A DNA stretch of 64,000 nucleotides from Selaginella moellendorffii (GCF_000143415.4 NW_003314293.1:1556457-1620456), one strand, 5' to 3'. Counted from the first letter of the stretch, positions 1-12,230 are shown. The notes: generated by a model not told the origin, from the sequence alone. Made by a program: numbers and translations.

Positions 1-963
1 CCTGGGGGGTTTGGTGAGCTCCAAAAGTATAGTAGGGGGAGGACTGTAGTGGAGCCAGTTTGGCCAGGAAAGGCCAGTTTGGCCCAGGAAGGCCGGACCC
101 AGTGTTGGGTGATGAGCTGCCCACTGGGAAGTCCAAGACTAGAGTGAATACAAACCGACAAGCGGGGTAGCTTGGTGAAGTGTTCAAGAGCCGGCTCTAG
201 TTCCCCCGGGAGATCGACTGGCCGATGCTCCCAGTCCAAGTGTGGGTGGCACTACCTACTTGGATACCTGGTGTGGCTCAACGGAACCTCGCTCTAAGCC
301 CATGGCTAGAGCACCTAAAGACGAAAGGCGGGGAGAGTACCCATGAGGCTTGCGTAAGGCCACGGTGTTCCGAAATGGTGTCCCAAAGTCCCAGACTGTG
401 GAAAGGAAGAGGGGTAGCCCTCTGGTGTGGTGACCAAGGACACAGTCACACAGTGAGGAAGCCCTAGAGGATAGTGGGACTTAGTGGTCGGGCCGGTGGG
501 CCTTGATCCAGTGGCAGTGTTGGCGAACACAGCCAAGGACAGAAAGGGACTTGGTGGGGACCGAAACAGAGATATTGGGGAAGGCTATTCCCCATGTCTG
601 TAGGCATCCTAAGGATGTTAAGGAGTGGATCTGGGATGATCACTCATGGATGGACGACCTAGTCTTTGAGAGACGGGATTGGAATGTAGGTGGTGTTGGA
701 CCACCAATGTGACCAAGGTAAATGGGCATGGCCTTAGCGTAACGGGCCGATACGTCGGTGGTACCTTGGGGTGTCGATCATGGGATCGGACACGTGGAGC
801 ACTTGGACCAAGTGCTAAGGTTGAGTGGCATGGATGCCATTCTCGGGGCCAGCAAGCCCCAAGTCCTGAGTTGGGCTTATGGAGGTTGTGAATGAGACTC
901 CTCCAAGTGGTCGGAGGTGTGGTTAAGTGACTAAAGTAGAATGGAAAAATTTAGTCTCTTACA
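1..963 (+). mobile_element. 5' LTR of a retrotransposon (left-truncated by window)
   Basis: Bases 1-963 align without any net gap to 5784-6746 (constant offset 5783), so the two are the long terminal repeats of one element. The window opens inside this LTR; its first 769 or so bases lie outside, judged from the other copy. The LTR ends in CTTACA, and three bases later a primer binding site begins. By eye I count about 15 differences from the partner LTR, all of them transitions, which suggests a recent insertion. The short reading frames here have no recognisable product. Confidence 0.93.
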
Positions 964-966
964 ATT

Positions 967-977
967 TGGTATCAGAG
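967..977 (+). other. Primer binding site (initiator tRNA-Met type)
   Basis: TGGTATCAGAG starts three bases after the LTR end. This is the classical plant retrotransposon primer binding site complementary to the 3' end of initiator tRNA-Met. Its position fixes the orientation of the element as plus strand and the 3' edge of the left LTR. Confidence 0.9.
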
Positions 978-3900
978 TTGTTCCTTAATCTGACTTTTAT
1001 TGGTGCTCAAGTATATCACCACTGGTGTTGGCATCGGAAGGTCCGAGGAGTGGGCCTATCCTTGAGGAGTAGCAGGTCGGGAAGATATGGCTCTCCATTA
1101 CAGTTCATGTGTGAACTTGTAGACAACATGGTGGATAGAAAAGGGCCAATAATGGAATGACTTTGGGATCTTGGGAACAGTATAAGGGTTTCCTCAGAGA
1201 GTGGAGGATGTGATCCAGATTAACGTTTGACTTAGCAAACTGGCTGATGTAGTTGTGGTAAACAACTACAGTTGGGATCACGAGAAAGATGCAAACTCCA
1301 AAATAATAAAGGAGTCACAAGATTACCCTTATATGGTTGAGGCTGGTACTCATAAATTTGAGACTGGAATTGTTGACCGTGGGAGGTCAAATTCAGAAGA
1401 GGACACCAGTCCTTGAAATGGTAGCCGGGGCTACCTCTAATAAATGCTGGAACAACCCAAGGAGTTGGGGGTGTACTTAAAGATGAGTTACTATTCTCAT
1501 CACATGGACAAGTAGTCCTAAGGGGCAAAGGTTAGCCCCAAGAAAATTATCAAGTGTTAGAGTAACACTTGTAAAGATTGTCCTTGTGAGTATGACAGGA
1601 ATGCAAGAAGTGTATTCCAGTGAGCTAGTGCCTCACAAGTAGGACCTTACGGGTCTGTGGATTAACCAAGTCCAAAACTGCTGGATGACTCAAGTAGAGT
1701 CAAGGGATGGTCCTAAAAGGACTGATAGAAGCATTTGGGCTGAGGTGTGCTGTACCCTACAAAGGATGGGGGGGGATCATAGGATCCAAGGATGAGAACA
1801 AAGGGTATCTCATTGATGGCAAAATGTGCCATGCTAAAGTTCGTGGGAAAGGTGTTCCCAAAAAAGAAAACAACTTTGACACAAAGTTGTGTATGACTTC
1901 TATGATGCAGTGCTAACGGATGGTTGGCATGAGAAAGAGTGGTATTGGTCTTGGCAAAGACTTAGACACAAAGAAGAAGTGTCATAGAGGTAGGCTCGTG
2001 GAGCCGATGGTGTGGAGACACCAAATGTGCCAAGGTATGATACCTTGAGGCTATGTTGTTCATGAGAACCCCTTGCCAAAGGAATCTCAATAGAAATGGG
2101 AATGGGATAGCCTAAACTGCAGAGCATGCAGTTGGAGTGTGGTGACCCAGATAATGATGGAGGTGTGGAAGCACCAGCAATGAGTTGTAGGACTTGACAA
2201 CTACGAGACAACTAAGCGAGAGGTGCAAAATAATTGGTTAAACGGGTAGAAGGTAGCTACCCAAGCCTTCTTAATGGCATAGGGAAGTTGGATATACCCT
2301 TACGGGGGATAAGTTGCTTATGTTGCGATATAGTAAGTCAATGTCATAAAAGGAAATACTCATTGTCAAGGAAGCCGTCATTGGAACACCCGAACACTCT
2401 AGAACACCAGGAGGTGGTGTTTGAGGTTGCGAGGGTAGTAGATAAGGCCTAAGGGACTAAGTCCCTAGCGAATGATGGATAGTAGGTGTTATCCAAATGT
2501 CCAAGGTGGCGGAGACAAGAGAAGACTGTCTACTCGAATTGGACAAAGCCAAAAATGGAATTTTGGCAAGGCTAGCGATGGGCATGCAAAGGCCCGTAAG
2601 CAGCAACGTAATCTCGGTGTGTGGGATTATAGGGTGAGCATACCTGGATTGAGGAACCACTCCCTAGGCTATCGGGTAGGTTCATCCCTAAGAATACTTG
2701 CTAAGGCATGATAGAAAGTGCAAAGCTATCCTCCTGGTCTGGAGGAGAATGACCGAAGGAAAGGTGTGAAGCCAAAAGCAAGAAGTAGGGGGATAGAACC
2801 AAACCATAGGAATCGAAGGGCATAACCAAGGTTGGTTATGCCAGCCGGGAGTGGAGAATCAAGTGGGGGCTCGAGGGTGTTGCCGCTAGCAACCGTGATG
2901 CCATGGAGAGTCTAAAATATGGAATTGTCCATGTTAGGCTATATGGTAATTGGAAAGCTTGCAAAAAAGGGGGGGGGCCTTAGCAAGCTAAGGGATAGAG
3001 TTCCTTCAAGGTTCCCAAAGAGGATTCTAGGTAGCTTAGTACCTAGAAAGGCCAAGCGTAAATGGTTCAAGGAACGCGCGAAATCAGAGTGGCACAGCAG
3101 AAGCGTGGTCTTGAAGCTTGCCATGAGGCAAGGCTATCAAGGTTAGGGAAGTAGTTCCTGAGTGTTCAAAGAGAAGGCTTTGAACGAAAGTCGAGGATCA
3201 AGGGCTTTCACGCTTGTGTATGAACCATGTTACAGTGGTCGGAGGACTTGCCAAGCGAGATTGACACGTCGGGGGAACAAATACCCTAGTTGAAGGTGAT
3301 AACTTCAAAAGGGTGGGCCATGGGGCCGAGCATGGAGGAGTCCATGCATGATCACAGACATGTCAAGTGAGAGGACTTGGCAGTGCGGAGGAACTAGGCT
3401 CCTAAGCTGTGATCTGTAGCGCGCTTTAAGTATAAGTTGGTGCACCGGCGTGGGAAGTTATGCCAAGCATCTTGTGTGATGCCGTCCGTAGATGCATATA
3501 CGGAGGTTGGGTTTGAGTCCCGACCCTCTAGTGCTTGGGTTCGAGTCCCAAATCACTAGGGCGTGGTGATGGTTTGGAATATGAGGACACTCATATTTCG
3601 GTGGTCATGGACTCTCAGTGGGGAGACTGGTTTGAGCACACCGCCAAGCGAGGGATGCCTCGGAGTCGTGATGCACGGTTAGATTGCTTAGGGTGAAAGC
3701 TCGGCATATCTAACTTGAACGCTTTGGTGCAAGTGGCACCAAGGACGTGGTGAGTGAGATGGGGACACCTAATCTCAGTTGCTATGGACCCTTGGCTGAA
3801 AGGGCTGACTTGGGCGCACCGCCAAGTGTGGGGGATGCCCCCGGGGTCATAGTCAACAACTTAAAGGTCGAGGAGACCTAGTACCTATTGGCAAACCGAT

Positions 3901-5000
3901 TAAGATGCCAAGGTTAGATCATTAGGTGATCTTATGGCTAAAAATAAGGACAATGTCCTTGTGAGGTTAAGGAACAAAGTTCCTAGTTCAAAGCATTGAT
4001 TTGAACTATTGATAATGGTGTGGCTTGGTCAAGGTGACCAAGTGGGAAGGACACCTAAGGGAAAATGTCAATGCAATGACATAGTGAGTTCGAGGGAAGT
4101 AGTCTCTATAAGAGACCCATGGGAGGGTCACACAATGGGGCCGTGGATAGAGCCCATAGCAAACGATGTTAAAGAGACGTACTAAGGGTGAACACCCTCC
4201 GAACTTGGCAAAGGAGAGTCTTTGCTATGGAACCGAAAAGATACCTCGAAAATGGAGGTAGCGATCCTATGTTGCTGGATGCAACAATCAAGGATAGGAG
4301 CAAAAGACTAGTGGCTAAGAAAAGAGCCAAAGGAATCAGGGGAAACAATCCAAATGGCAAAGTTAGGCCGAGAACACTAATGTGTTGGGTGCTAACGGAT
4401 TGTGGGAAAGGCAATGTTTTCCCAGGGATGGATTCCCAACCGCTCCGATTTGGCGAAAGTAGAAGCTCCAAGGGGGAGTAAGGTAGCCAAATAATAGGGC
4501 CGTGGGCAGCCCTAGCACAAATTATAATAACTGGAACTTAGTGCCAAAGGTGGCGTGATATCGAAGAGAGGATGATGGTGCCCTCAAGTAAGGAACTTCC
4601 CAGGATGGGGAAGTGGAGTTACACCATATGCAATGTAAGGTGTCGGAAACACCTAGGAAATTGACTCTGAGAAGTCAAAATTAAAAGTTCCATAGTGCAA
4701 GGGTTATATCGGTGGAAATTGAGACTACTCCAGAATGAGTAGTGAGATTGAGTTAGAGAAGGTGTCTCTAACAGGTTTAGTGAGAACTAAACTAATAAAA
4801 GGAGAAAACCACCACAAGTGGCCAAATGAGCCTCTAAGTTGGAGAGGCTATGCTCCTTAGAGGATGGACAAGGCATGGTGAGCCTTTGGTGTCAAACCAT
4901 AGACAAATATTGGCTGGGTGCCAAGGATGGAAAAGGAAACATGTGCAGGTGTTATTTTATGAAAGGGTTTACCATTCGATGAGGACATCGAACTTCGTCT

Positions 5001-5014
5001 ATGGGTGGTGGAGT
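5001..5014 (+). other. Putative polypurine tract
   Basis: The stretch ATGGGTGGTGGAGT is G/purine-rich and directly precedes TGTGAGA, which nearly mirrors the LTR 3' terminus (TCTTACA). This fits a plus-strand priming site next to the start of the 3' LTR. The same boundary is seen at the end of a decayed relative at 26769. Confidence 0.6.
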
Positions 5015-6746
5015 TGTGAGACACAAAATCCCTAGGCCCCAAAGTGGAGCCGGAAGGGCGCCACGTGGTAGTGGCCGAAGCGAGAGCCAAACGAGCGTAA
5101 CACGTTTGGACCAAAAGCTCCAACTTGAAAAGTCAAGAGCGGGAGTGGAACTCCCAAAGAAGCGCTCGAGGAATGAGCACGAAGCGAGCCATAGGCAAGG
5201 CTCCAAAAAGGGACCCAAAAAGGACCAACACATGACACGTGGAAGTGTCCGAGATGGACCCGAGTTGGGGTCCGAAGTGGAGTCCGAGATGGACCCGAGT
5301 TGGGGTCCGAAGTGGAGTCCGAGATGGACCCGAGTTGGAGGCCAAAGTGGAGTCCAAAGTGGAGTCCGAAGTGGAGTCCGAGAAGGACCCGAGATGGAGT
5401 CCGAGATGGAGTCCGAGATGGAGTCCGAGATGGACCCGAGATGGACCCGAGATGGAGTCCGAGATGGACCCGAGATGGACCCGAGATGGAGTTCGAGATG
5501 GAGTCCGAGATGGACCCGAGATGGAGTCCGAGATGGAGTCCGAGATGGACCCGAGATGGAGTCCGAGATGGACCCGAGATGGAGTCCGAGATGGAGTCCG
5601 AGATGGACCCGAGATGTAGTCCGAGATGGAACCGGGACTGAGACCAAGACCGAGACCGAGACCGAGACCAAGGCCGAGGTCGAGACCGAGCCCGAGCCCG
5701 AGTCCGAGTCCGAGTCCGAGTCCGAGTCCGAGTTTGAGTTCGAGTCTGAGAGGGTGAAAGCCCAAAGCGTTCGTCTCCCAGACCCTGGGGGGTTTGGTGA
5801 GCTCCAAAAGTATAGTAGGGGGAGGACTGCAGTGGAGCCAGTTTGGCCAGGAAAGGCCAGTTTGGCCCAGGAAGGCCGGACCCAGTGTTGGGTGATGAGC
5901 TGCCCACTGGGAAGTCCAAGACTAGAGTGAATACGAACCAACAAGCGGGGTAGCTTGGTGAAGTGTTCAAGAGCCGGCTCTAGTTCCCCCGGGAGATCGA
6001 CTGGCCGATGCTCCCAGTCCAAGTGTGGGTGGCACTACCTACTTGGATACCTAGTGTGGCTCAACGGAACCTCGCTCTAAGCCCATGGCTAGAGCACCTA
6101 AAGACGAAAGGCGGGGAGAGTACCCATGAGGCTTGCGTAAGGCCACGGTGTTCCGAAATGGTGTCCCAAAGTCCCAGACTATGGAAAGGAAGAGGGGTAG
6201 CCCTCTGGTGTGGTGACCAAGGACATAGTCACACAGTGAGGAAGCCCTAGAGGATAGTGGGACTTAGTGGTCGGGCCGGTGGGCCTTGATCCAGTGGCAG
6301 TGTTGGCGAACACAGCCAAGGACAGAAAGGGACTTGGTGGGGACCAGAACAGAGATATTGGGGAAGGCTATTCCCCATGTCTGTAGGCATCCTAAGGATG
6401 TTAAGGAGTGGATCTGGGATGATCACTCATGGATGGACGACCCAGTCTTTGAGAGACGGGATTGGAATGTAGATGGTGTTGGACCACCAGTGTGACCAAG
6501 GTAAATGGGCATGGCCTTAGCGTAACGGGCCGATATGTCGGTGGTACCTTGGGGTGTCGATCATGGGATCGGACACGTGGAGCACTTGGACCAAGTGCTA
6601 AGGTTGAGTGGCATGGATGCCATTCTCGGGGCTAGCAAGCCCCAAGTCCTGAGTTGGGCTTATGAAGGTTGTGAATGAGACTCCTCCAAATGGTCGGAGG
6701 TGTGGTTAAGTGACTAAAGTAGAATGGAAAAATTTAGTCTCTTACA
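5015..6746 (+). mobile_element. 3' LTR of the retrotransposon
   Basis: A complete LTR of about 1732 bp with imperfect terminal inverted ends (TGTGAGA ... TCTTACA). Its last 963 bp repeat the window start. The upstream part contains a long purine tandem array (5230-5750). TTGAG at 6747-6751 would be the right copy of a target-site duplication, but the left copy lies outside the window. The 5' boundary is supported by the relative at 26325-26769, whose similarity stops at the same base. Confidence 0.88.
5230..5750. repeat. Purine-rich tandem array inside the LTR
   Basis: Units of 11 bp (GAGATGGACCC) and 12 bp (GAGATGGAGTCC) alternate irregularly and then pass into 6-bp units (GAGACC, GAGCCC, GAGTCC). 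The plus strand is mostly purine between short pyrimidine pairs. Because the unit lacks stop codons in several frames, the array produces spurious frames of 110-360 codons on both strands; none is a gene. Fragments of a similar array occur inverted near 8245-8345. Confidence 0.95.
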
Positions 6747-6999
6747 TTGAGCATAAGGCAAAGAATGTGAAGAGCTAAGTATTATCTACTTAGTGGAATA
6801 CATATTGGGAGCAATTGTTGACATTGAAGTTCCTCTAGATTGGATTGCCATGGCTAGTGAGTGTCCTCCATTCACAAACCACATCTCAATGCTTTAGGTG
6901 GTGTCAGACCTCTAGGTGGGCAACAAATAAGAGATCTTTGGGATTTCCAAGTAGTCAGTGACCTTTACATATTATGTATATTCCTTGCAACATCATCAC
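6747..6999. other. Flank of the retrotransposon, nothing recognised
   Basis: About 250 bp directly right of the element. I see no supported gene, RNA or repeat boundary here other than the possible 5-bp target duplication at 6747-6751. Confidence 0.5.
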
Positions 7000-7740
7000 A
7001 GCTCTCTTATCTACAACTACAATCAAAGTTTAGTGTTGTTGATCATTAGTTGCCTCTATTCTTTCCATCATTTGTATGTTGCTATCTCAAAGTTCTTGCA
7101 TCATTATTTTCCCTTGCTCATCACTTTGTTCGAGGAGACCATTATATCTCTTAAGAGTGCATTTGCATTTTTTCCTATAGCTATTGGAATTTTTTTCCCA
7201 CTAACTTGTACTTTTGGAATGTCTTCATTGGCATCTCTAGGATCTTGTGTCTTAAATACAATGTTTGGATCTGGATCTACAACTGTGTTTATCTCTAGAA
7301 AAAAGAGAAATAAAAGTCAATCATAAAAAGACAAATGAGCTTACCATATCCCAATAACTCACTTACAATCATGGAACCTATAGATGTATCAATTTAATGG
7401 CTACTTAGAACATTAGTTTTTGAGTGTTTCATAATGACATTTGTTAAATGCATGAGGAAGCTTTGCACCTTCTTCATCCATGTAATAAACTCATTGCTAA
7501 AGTAAGACAGTTTCCTTGATAAGATGTTGCTCTTGTAATTGTTAATTTGCTTCCACTTCTTTGCAAGTTCATCTCATTATAATTCACATTGCTTTGGTGT
7601 GTAATGAAATCTTTGTGAACGTAAGATGTTAAAACTTCTTTGTGTAACCCACAAATTTTTCCTTTCCAATTTGTTAGCTTACCTTGTTTATCTGACCACC
7701 ACGGTCTTGGCATTAGTTAAGTTCTTTTGCCAAGGTTCCC
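7000..7740 (-). pseudogene. Decayed coding remnant, possibly a transposon-associated trihelix/SANT-like protein
   Basis: Read on the minus strand, this stretch holds broken but protein-like runs in changing frames: a basic/aromatic run with ELAKKWKQINNYKSN (about 7520-7590), a run with NANALLRDIMV (about 7130) and a coiled-coil-like run with SNIQMMERIEATN (about 7050) after in-frame stops. A possible acceptor (TTTTTTCTAG) lies near 7300. The WKQINNY-type pattern resembles trihelix/Myb-SANT proteins carried by Harbinger-type transposons, but that is inference from a few residues. Stops in every frame rule out an intact gene. Confidence 0.3.
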
Positions 7741-7959
7741 ACTTATTATACTAACTTCTACTTAGTTTTACTTGGTTTTAGCAACTCACTACACGAGCAA
7801 TGGAACATTAGCCATTCATCCATAGATTCTCAAATTCTTTCCCAATCCCCCTCCCTTCATTAGATTGGACTTAGCCTCTAGGTTTTTAACATCCCTTGGT
7901 ACAATAAGACTTGATTATGGGACCTTCTAAATCCTAAATTTTAGGTGCAACATTTGCTT

Positions 7960-8345
7960 CAAGACACTGGGGGGAAACATCATGGCATAACGGCCCAATA
8001 TGGGTACCCATACTCCCCCACTTCCATCTTAAAGGAAAGGCCCAAGTCCCTATGAAGGGCAAGGGCCAATGAGCTACAAGGTACTCAAATAGGGCACCAC
8101 TCCATATGAGTCAGGAGTATTGCAATTGGTTTCCCTTCCGGGAGTGGGAGCTGCTCTTGAGCACTTAGTTGAGTGGCCTTTCTGGCACCACCCGAGTCCA
8201 TATTCACTCCCACCCAAAGCCCTTAAGCCCCAACCTCAACCTCACTTTGTCTCAGACTCGATCTTGGACTTGGTCTCGGACCCGATCTTGGATCTCAGAC
8301 TCGGTCTCAGACTCGGTCTCAGACTTGATCTTGGACTCAGTTTCA
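7960..8345 (-). mobile_element. Decayed antisense LTR fragment of the same family
   Basis: Words typical of the LTR reverse complement appear in order: a run like CATAACGGCCCAATATG, then GGTACCCATACTCCCCCAC, a CTCCATATGAGTC block, GGGAGTGGGAGCTGCTCTTGAGCAC, and finally inverted GACTCGGTCTC units near 8245-8345 that match the hexamer part of the LTR array. It is strongly diverged from the copy at 5015-6746 and lacks the LTR 5' end. Confidence 0.6.
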
Positions 8346-10187
8346 TTTGATAAACTCTTTATCATTTCGGTTGTGCTTTCAGGGATCTTTTAACTTACGA
8401 CACCTTAACCATAGTATACTCCCCATTGTACTTAAGTTGGGATAATGGGTCCAACACCAGGGAGTTGGTTCCTTACACTTTGGTCCTTTTATTGATTTTC
8501 TATAGCCATTACTTTTTTAATCTTTCTCCTTTTTCATCCTTTTTGTGTATTGGAGAGTTATATTCTCATCAATAGACCATTTTCCTTTCTATTCATCATT
8601 CAAATTTAGTTTATTATGGGAGAACAAGTTTAGAAATCAAAAAATAAACATGAATTATATTTCTTTAGTTCTTAGAGGGGATAATGATAATAAAGTTGTG
8701 AAAGAGGAATTTTCAATTCCCCCACCATGAAATCCTTACTGTTTCAAAAATGCATTTAAAACGAAGTAAAAAAACAATTGGGAAACATTATCTATCTCAA
8801 GGAATTAAAGGTAATTTACATTGCAGAAAATACTTGGAATAAATCCAATCACCAAATTGAATGTACAAATGCCAAGCTAAAAGCCATTGTAAAAATTTTC
8901 TAAATAAAAGAGAAAAAACAAAAAGAAAATGAAAAGTACCTAGATCAAAATTGCATTTGACATAAATCCCATGTAAACACTTAAAAAAAAACTTCCACTT
9001 CCTTGGAAATTGAGAAAAACAAGTAAAACTCTAGAATTATAAAGTTTAAGCTATTAATAAACTAAAATATGAGTTAAATTGCAACCATAGATAGAGCAAT
9101 TTTCCATTTATTGCAAACTTCCTCTTAGATGATGTTTACCTAGTTCATGGGGTATATTCCCCCTTTCCCCCATTTTGGGAGCCATGTCACAAGGGTCGGG
9201 GGTGGGGGGCACCTGGAACCTAGGGTTTAATTTCTCTCCCTTGGAAATTTCCTTCTATAGTAAAGTATAGAACCCTGCTCTCACCCCTCTACCACCCCTT
9301 AGCTTCATCAGCAAGACTTTTTGAGTGTAGCATTTGTGGAAGAATAGTTAACTATCACTTTCAAGAGGCTTTGAGCGAGCACATGGTCCCTTCTACTGTG
9401 GTATGCTTTCTTTTTTAAGCTGTCCAAGACATATAGATAGGCTAGACATGGAAGGCCTCTATCGGAGGGTGGCACGTGGATCATGCCATAATGTAGATCC
9501 ACCTTTCAATGATTACAATGGATAAGTGAAATCAAGTGACAAAACCCTATTCCATTTGCTCTGCACTACTGCCATTGTTCACATCGCATCTAGTTGCTGC
9601 AGTCCAAGCCCAAGTCTGGCAACACATTTGCGGGATTTTGGGGACAAGTATTGGAGGCACTAGGGTTTTGAGGAGTCATCTTGGCATAGAGTACTGGGGT
9701 AAGTTCTTTTGTGAGATCTTCACAATGTTTGTAGCTCACAAACTCACTATAGTGGAGGGAGGCCTTTGAGCAAGCTTGTGCCTTTGTTGTATCAACACAA
9801 GGCAAATGAAATAGAGGCTAACCTTGAATCCTCTTCCTCTACCGCCTAGAGCAGGACAAAGGAGGTGCTTGCTAGTGTAAGGGAGAACCCCTTCACACAA
9901 GCTAGAGCCTTTGTGCCCTTCATACAAAAATTGCCAAACATGGGAGATCTTTAGACTACAACAACTATAATGAAGTTTGACAGCCATCTAATGACAAGAT
10001 GGTAGACCATGGTACTAGATATGGTATGTCCCATGGTAGATTTCTTGAGCGAGCATGAGATGCTACCTAAAGAGGACTATCCTTACAATCTTAGTTTGTA
10101 TGGCTCTACTAGAGTGGACAGGACCCTCAACAAATGATCACACTTAACAGCTTTTAGAACTTCTGGGGGGCAATAGCTAGTTATAAA
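8346..10187. other. Gene-free AT-rich stretch
   Basis: Only short frames below 85 codons without family features occur. A G/C-rich island near 9180-9220 stands out by composition, but I see no motif in it. I recognise no gene, RNA or complete mobile element. Confidence 0.55.
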
Positions 10188-10283
10188 TATGTTTATAAAT
10201 GAACAAGGTATAATATCTTAGAATATCTAAATATATTTTAGGTATATCCATTATTATATTGTTTAAGCAAACCAAAAATTATG
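10188..10283 (+). mobile_element. Right-half remnant of the TTTGCTTAAGCAAA MITE family
   Basis: The sequence TAGAATATCTAAATATAT followed by TTTAGGTATA, and about 30 bp later TTTAAGCAAACCAAAAA, repeats the right end of the complete MITE at 51786-52203. The left half is missing. Confidence 0.65.
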
Positions 10284-12230
10284 AGTAAAGATAAATAATT
10301 TATGAGTAAAGATATAATGAATATAATTAAATAGTTTTAAGTCATTTATATATAAATATATAAAGTTTAGGTATACACCTATGCTGCCATATACTATGGT
10401 TAGTGTAGTGGGATTTTGATAACCATCAAATTGGTTTCAATCCAGATCACTAGTTCTTGTATATAAATTATTCAGCTAATCAAATATGCAAATTTACATA
10501 TAAAACTTTAATTTCCTTTAGTGATTGATGTTGAATAAGAACCTTGATTGCATGAGCATCTCTAGTTGGAATAAAATGAAGTAGCACAATTTTGGTTTTA
10601 CTATAAAACTGAAAATAGTTTGGTAAGCTTTTAATAAAAAATGTTTATAATTATTTTTAATGAATATATAAGTGATATAATATATAATAAATATTAAATT
10701 TATTTATTGATAATGGTAAAGTCATAAAAATATGAAAATTAGTAATAATAATAAATGTAAGTTAATAATATAAAACTTAGAAATCATTATAGTAGTTTAA
10801 AATATAATAATACCTTGTGAGTGAATGAAATATAGAACTATGCATATTCAAGAAGCCCAAAAACCATAAGTTACATATAAAAGTGAATGGTTCAAATTAA
10901 AACCAATCCAACATCCATTAAAATCCCACTATATTAAAAGTTGTACATATAAACCTCACATCATCCCTTCTTCATAGAGTAGTTAGGATACTTTTATTGA
11001 TAGATTAGGATTTGGAGGGATATGCAAGGATGCTTTGATGTAGATAGTGCAACTTGTTTTTTATTTCTTTTTACAAAATGCTTTAGCCATTGTATATGTA
11101 CAATTTTTAGAGGATAAATTTGTTAAATGGAGCTTTTTATTTTGAATTAAATATATATAAGTTGGGCATATTATAGCTAGCATTTCGACAATATCTTATA
11201 AGATTTATATATACACTTGCTATAGCCACTTTTGATGATGTTCTTCGATTGACACAATGTTATATGACATTAACTCTCTAACATGTATTTTAAATCTACT
11301 TCTCCAAGGGAGAGGATTATGTTCTAATAGAGGTTGACACTATTGTTGTTAAATGCATTTGTTATTGCATTTATGATTGATGGCCTCCTTTATCAAGTGG
11401 TGTTTCAACATTTTTATTTGAAGTGGATTCTTTTGGATAATAGTCTTACATTTATGGTTTAAGCATTTCATATATTGATGTCTTGGCTAAGGATACATCA
11501 CACTTTTATAAATTTTTATCATTTACAGATGCATGGTTTGGTGGAACAATTAATTTGGATATTTAAAGGGATGATTGTAAAGTATATAAATTTTTAACAT
11601 TCAGATTAAAATGATTATTTACTATCTCTCAAGTATATGTATGTCACATCATTAATGCTTCACTATATAAACTTTTATATAGTCATGATTTTATATTATT
11701 GCTAGTAGAGTTGAGTTTATCTTCACAATTTCTATAAGATGTAAATGCTAAGTCCTGAAATCAATATTTGACGAGCATTCTTAAAAGAGAATAAATGAAA
11801 AAGTTATAAGAATAAAAGATGGAAAAGTTAAATTTAAATCCAAGCATTTATTAAAATAATTAGAGTTACCCCTCACCTCCACCAAATGTAACTGTATGTA
11901 ATATAAAAATGTGCATATTCAATTACCCTAAAAACTTTAATTGATATATACAAAAGTGCATCACTCTCTATGCTCCAGAGTCCACCTCTAACATCACTTA
12001 AATTAAAAGCAATCTATACCTTTTTTATTTTTATAAATAATAAAATATAAAGGAATATTAAAAATTACTTGAAAAACCTTTTAAATTTAATTATAATACT
12101 GTAAACAAACTTTACTTTCATACAAGAGACTTTAATTGCTAAATTGATGTACAGTTTGAATATTGCAATGAATGATATGTGATACAAATAATGCCCAATG
12201 GCAAAAAAAGAAAACTTCTCTCTTGTGATT
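10284..12230. other. Very AT-rich gene-free stretch
   Basis: Dominated by A/T runs and ATATAA-like words, with no open frame of note. The last few dozen bases before 12231 probably belong to the 3' UTR of the adjacent minus-strand DCN1-like gene. Confidence 0.55.

Larger units (their letters stand above)
964..5014 (+). mobile_element. Internal region of the LTR retrotransposon, no gag-pol
   Basis: About 4.05 kb lies between the LTRs. The longest open frames on either strand are about 100 codons, and none shows the protease, reverse transcriptase, RNase H or integrase motifs expected of Ty1/copia or Ty3/gypsy elements. Because the LTRs are almost identical, decay since insertion cannot explain the loss of several kilobases of coding sequence. 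The element was therefore probably non-autonomous when it moved, like the LARD class. Loosely similar blocks near 3575-3670 and 3750-3850 (shared GACAC and CACCGCCAAG words) suggest an old internal duplication. Two tRNA B-box-like words occur at about 3512-3545. Confidence 0.8.

Noticed and set aside
4952-6022. Open frames of 110-356 codons on both strands across the LTR tandem array
   Set aside because: They are by-products of the stop-free repeat units; the translations are low-complexity in every frame and change with array phase.
6958-7326. 122-codon plus-strand hydrophobic frame
   Set aside because: Composition is that of the antisense of an A/G-rich decayed coding stretch on the minus strand; no signal or domain pattern supports it.
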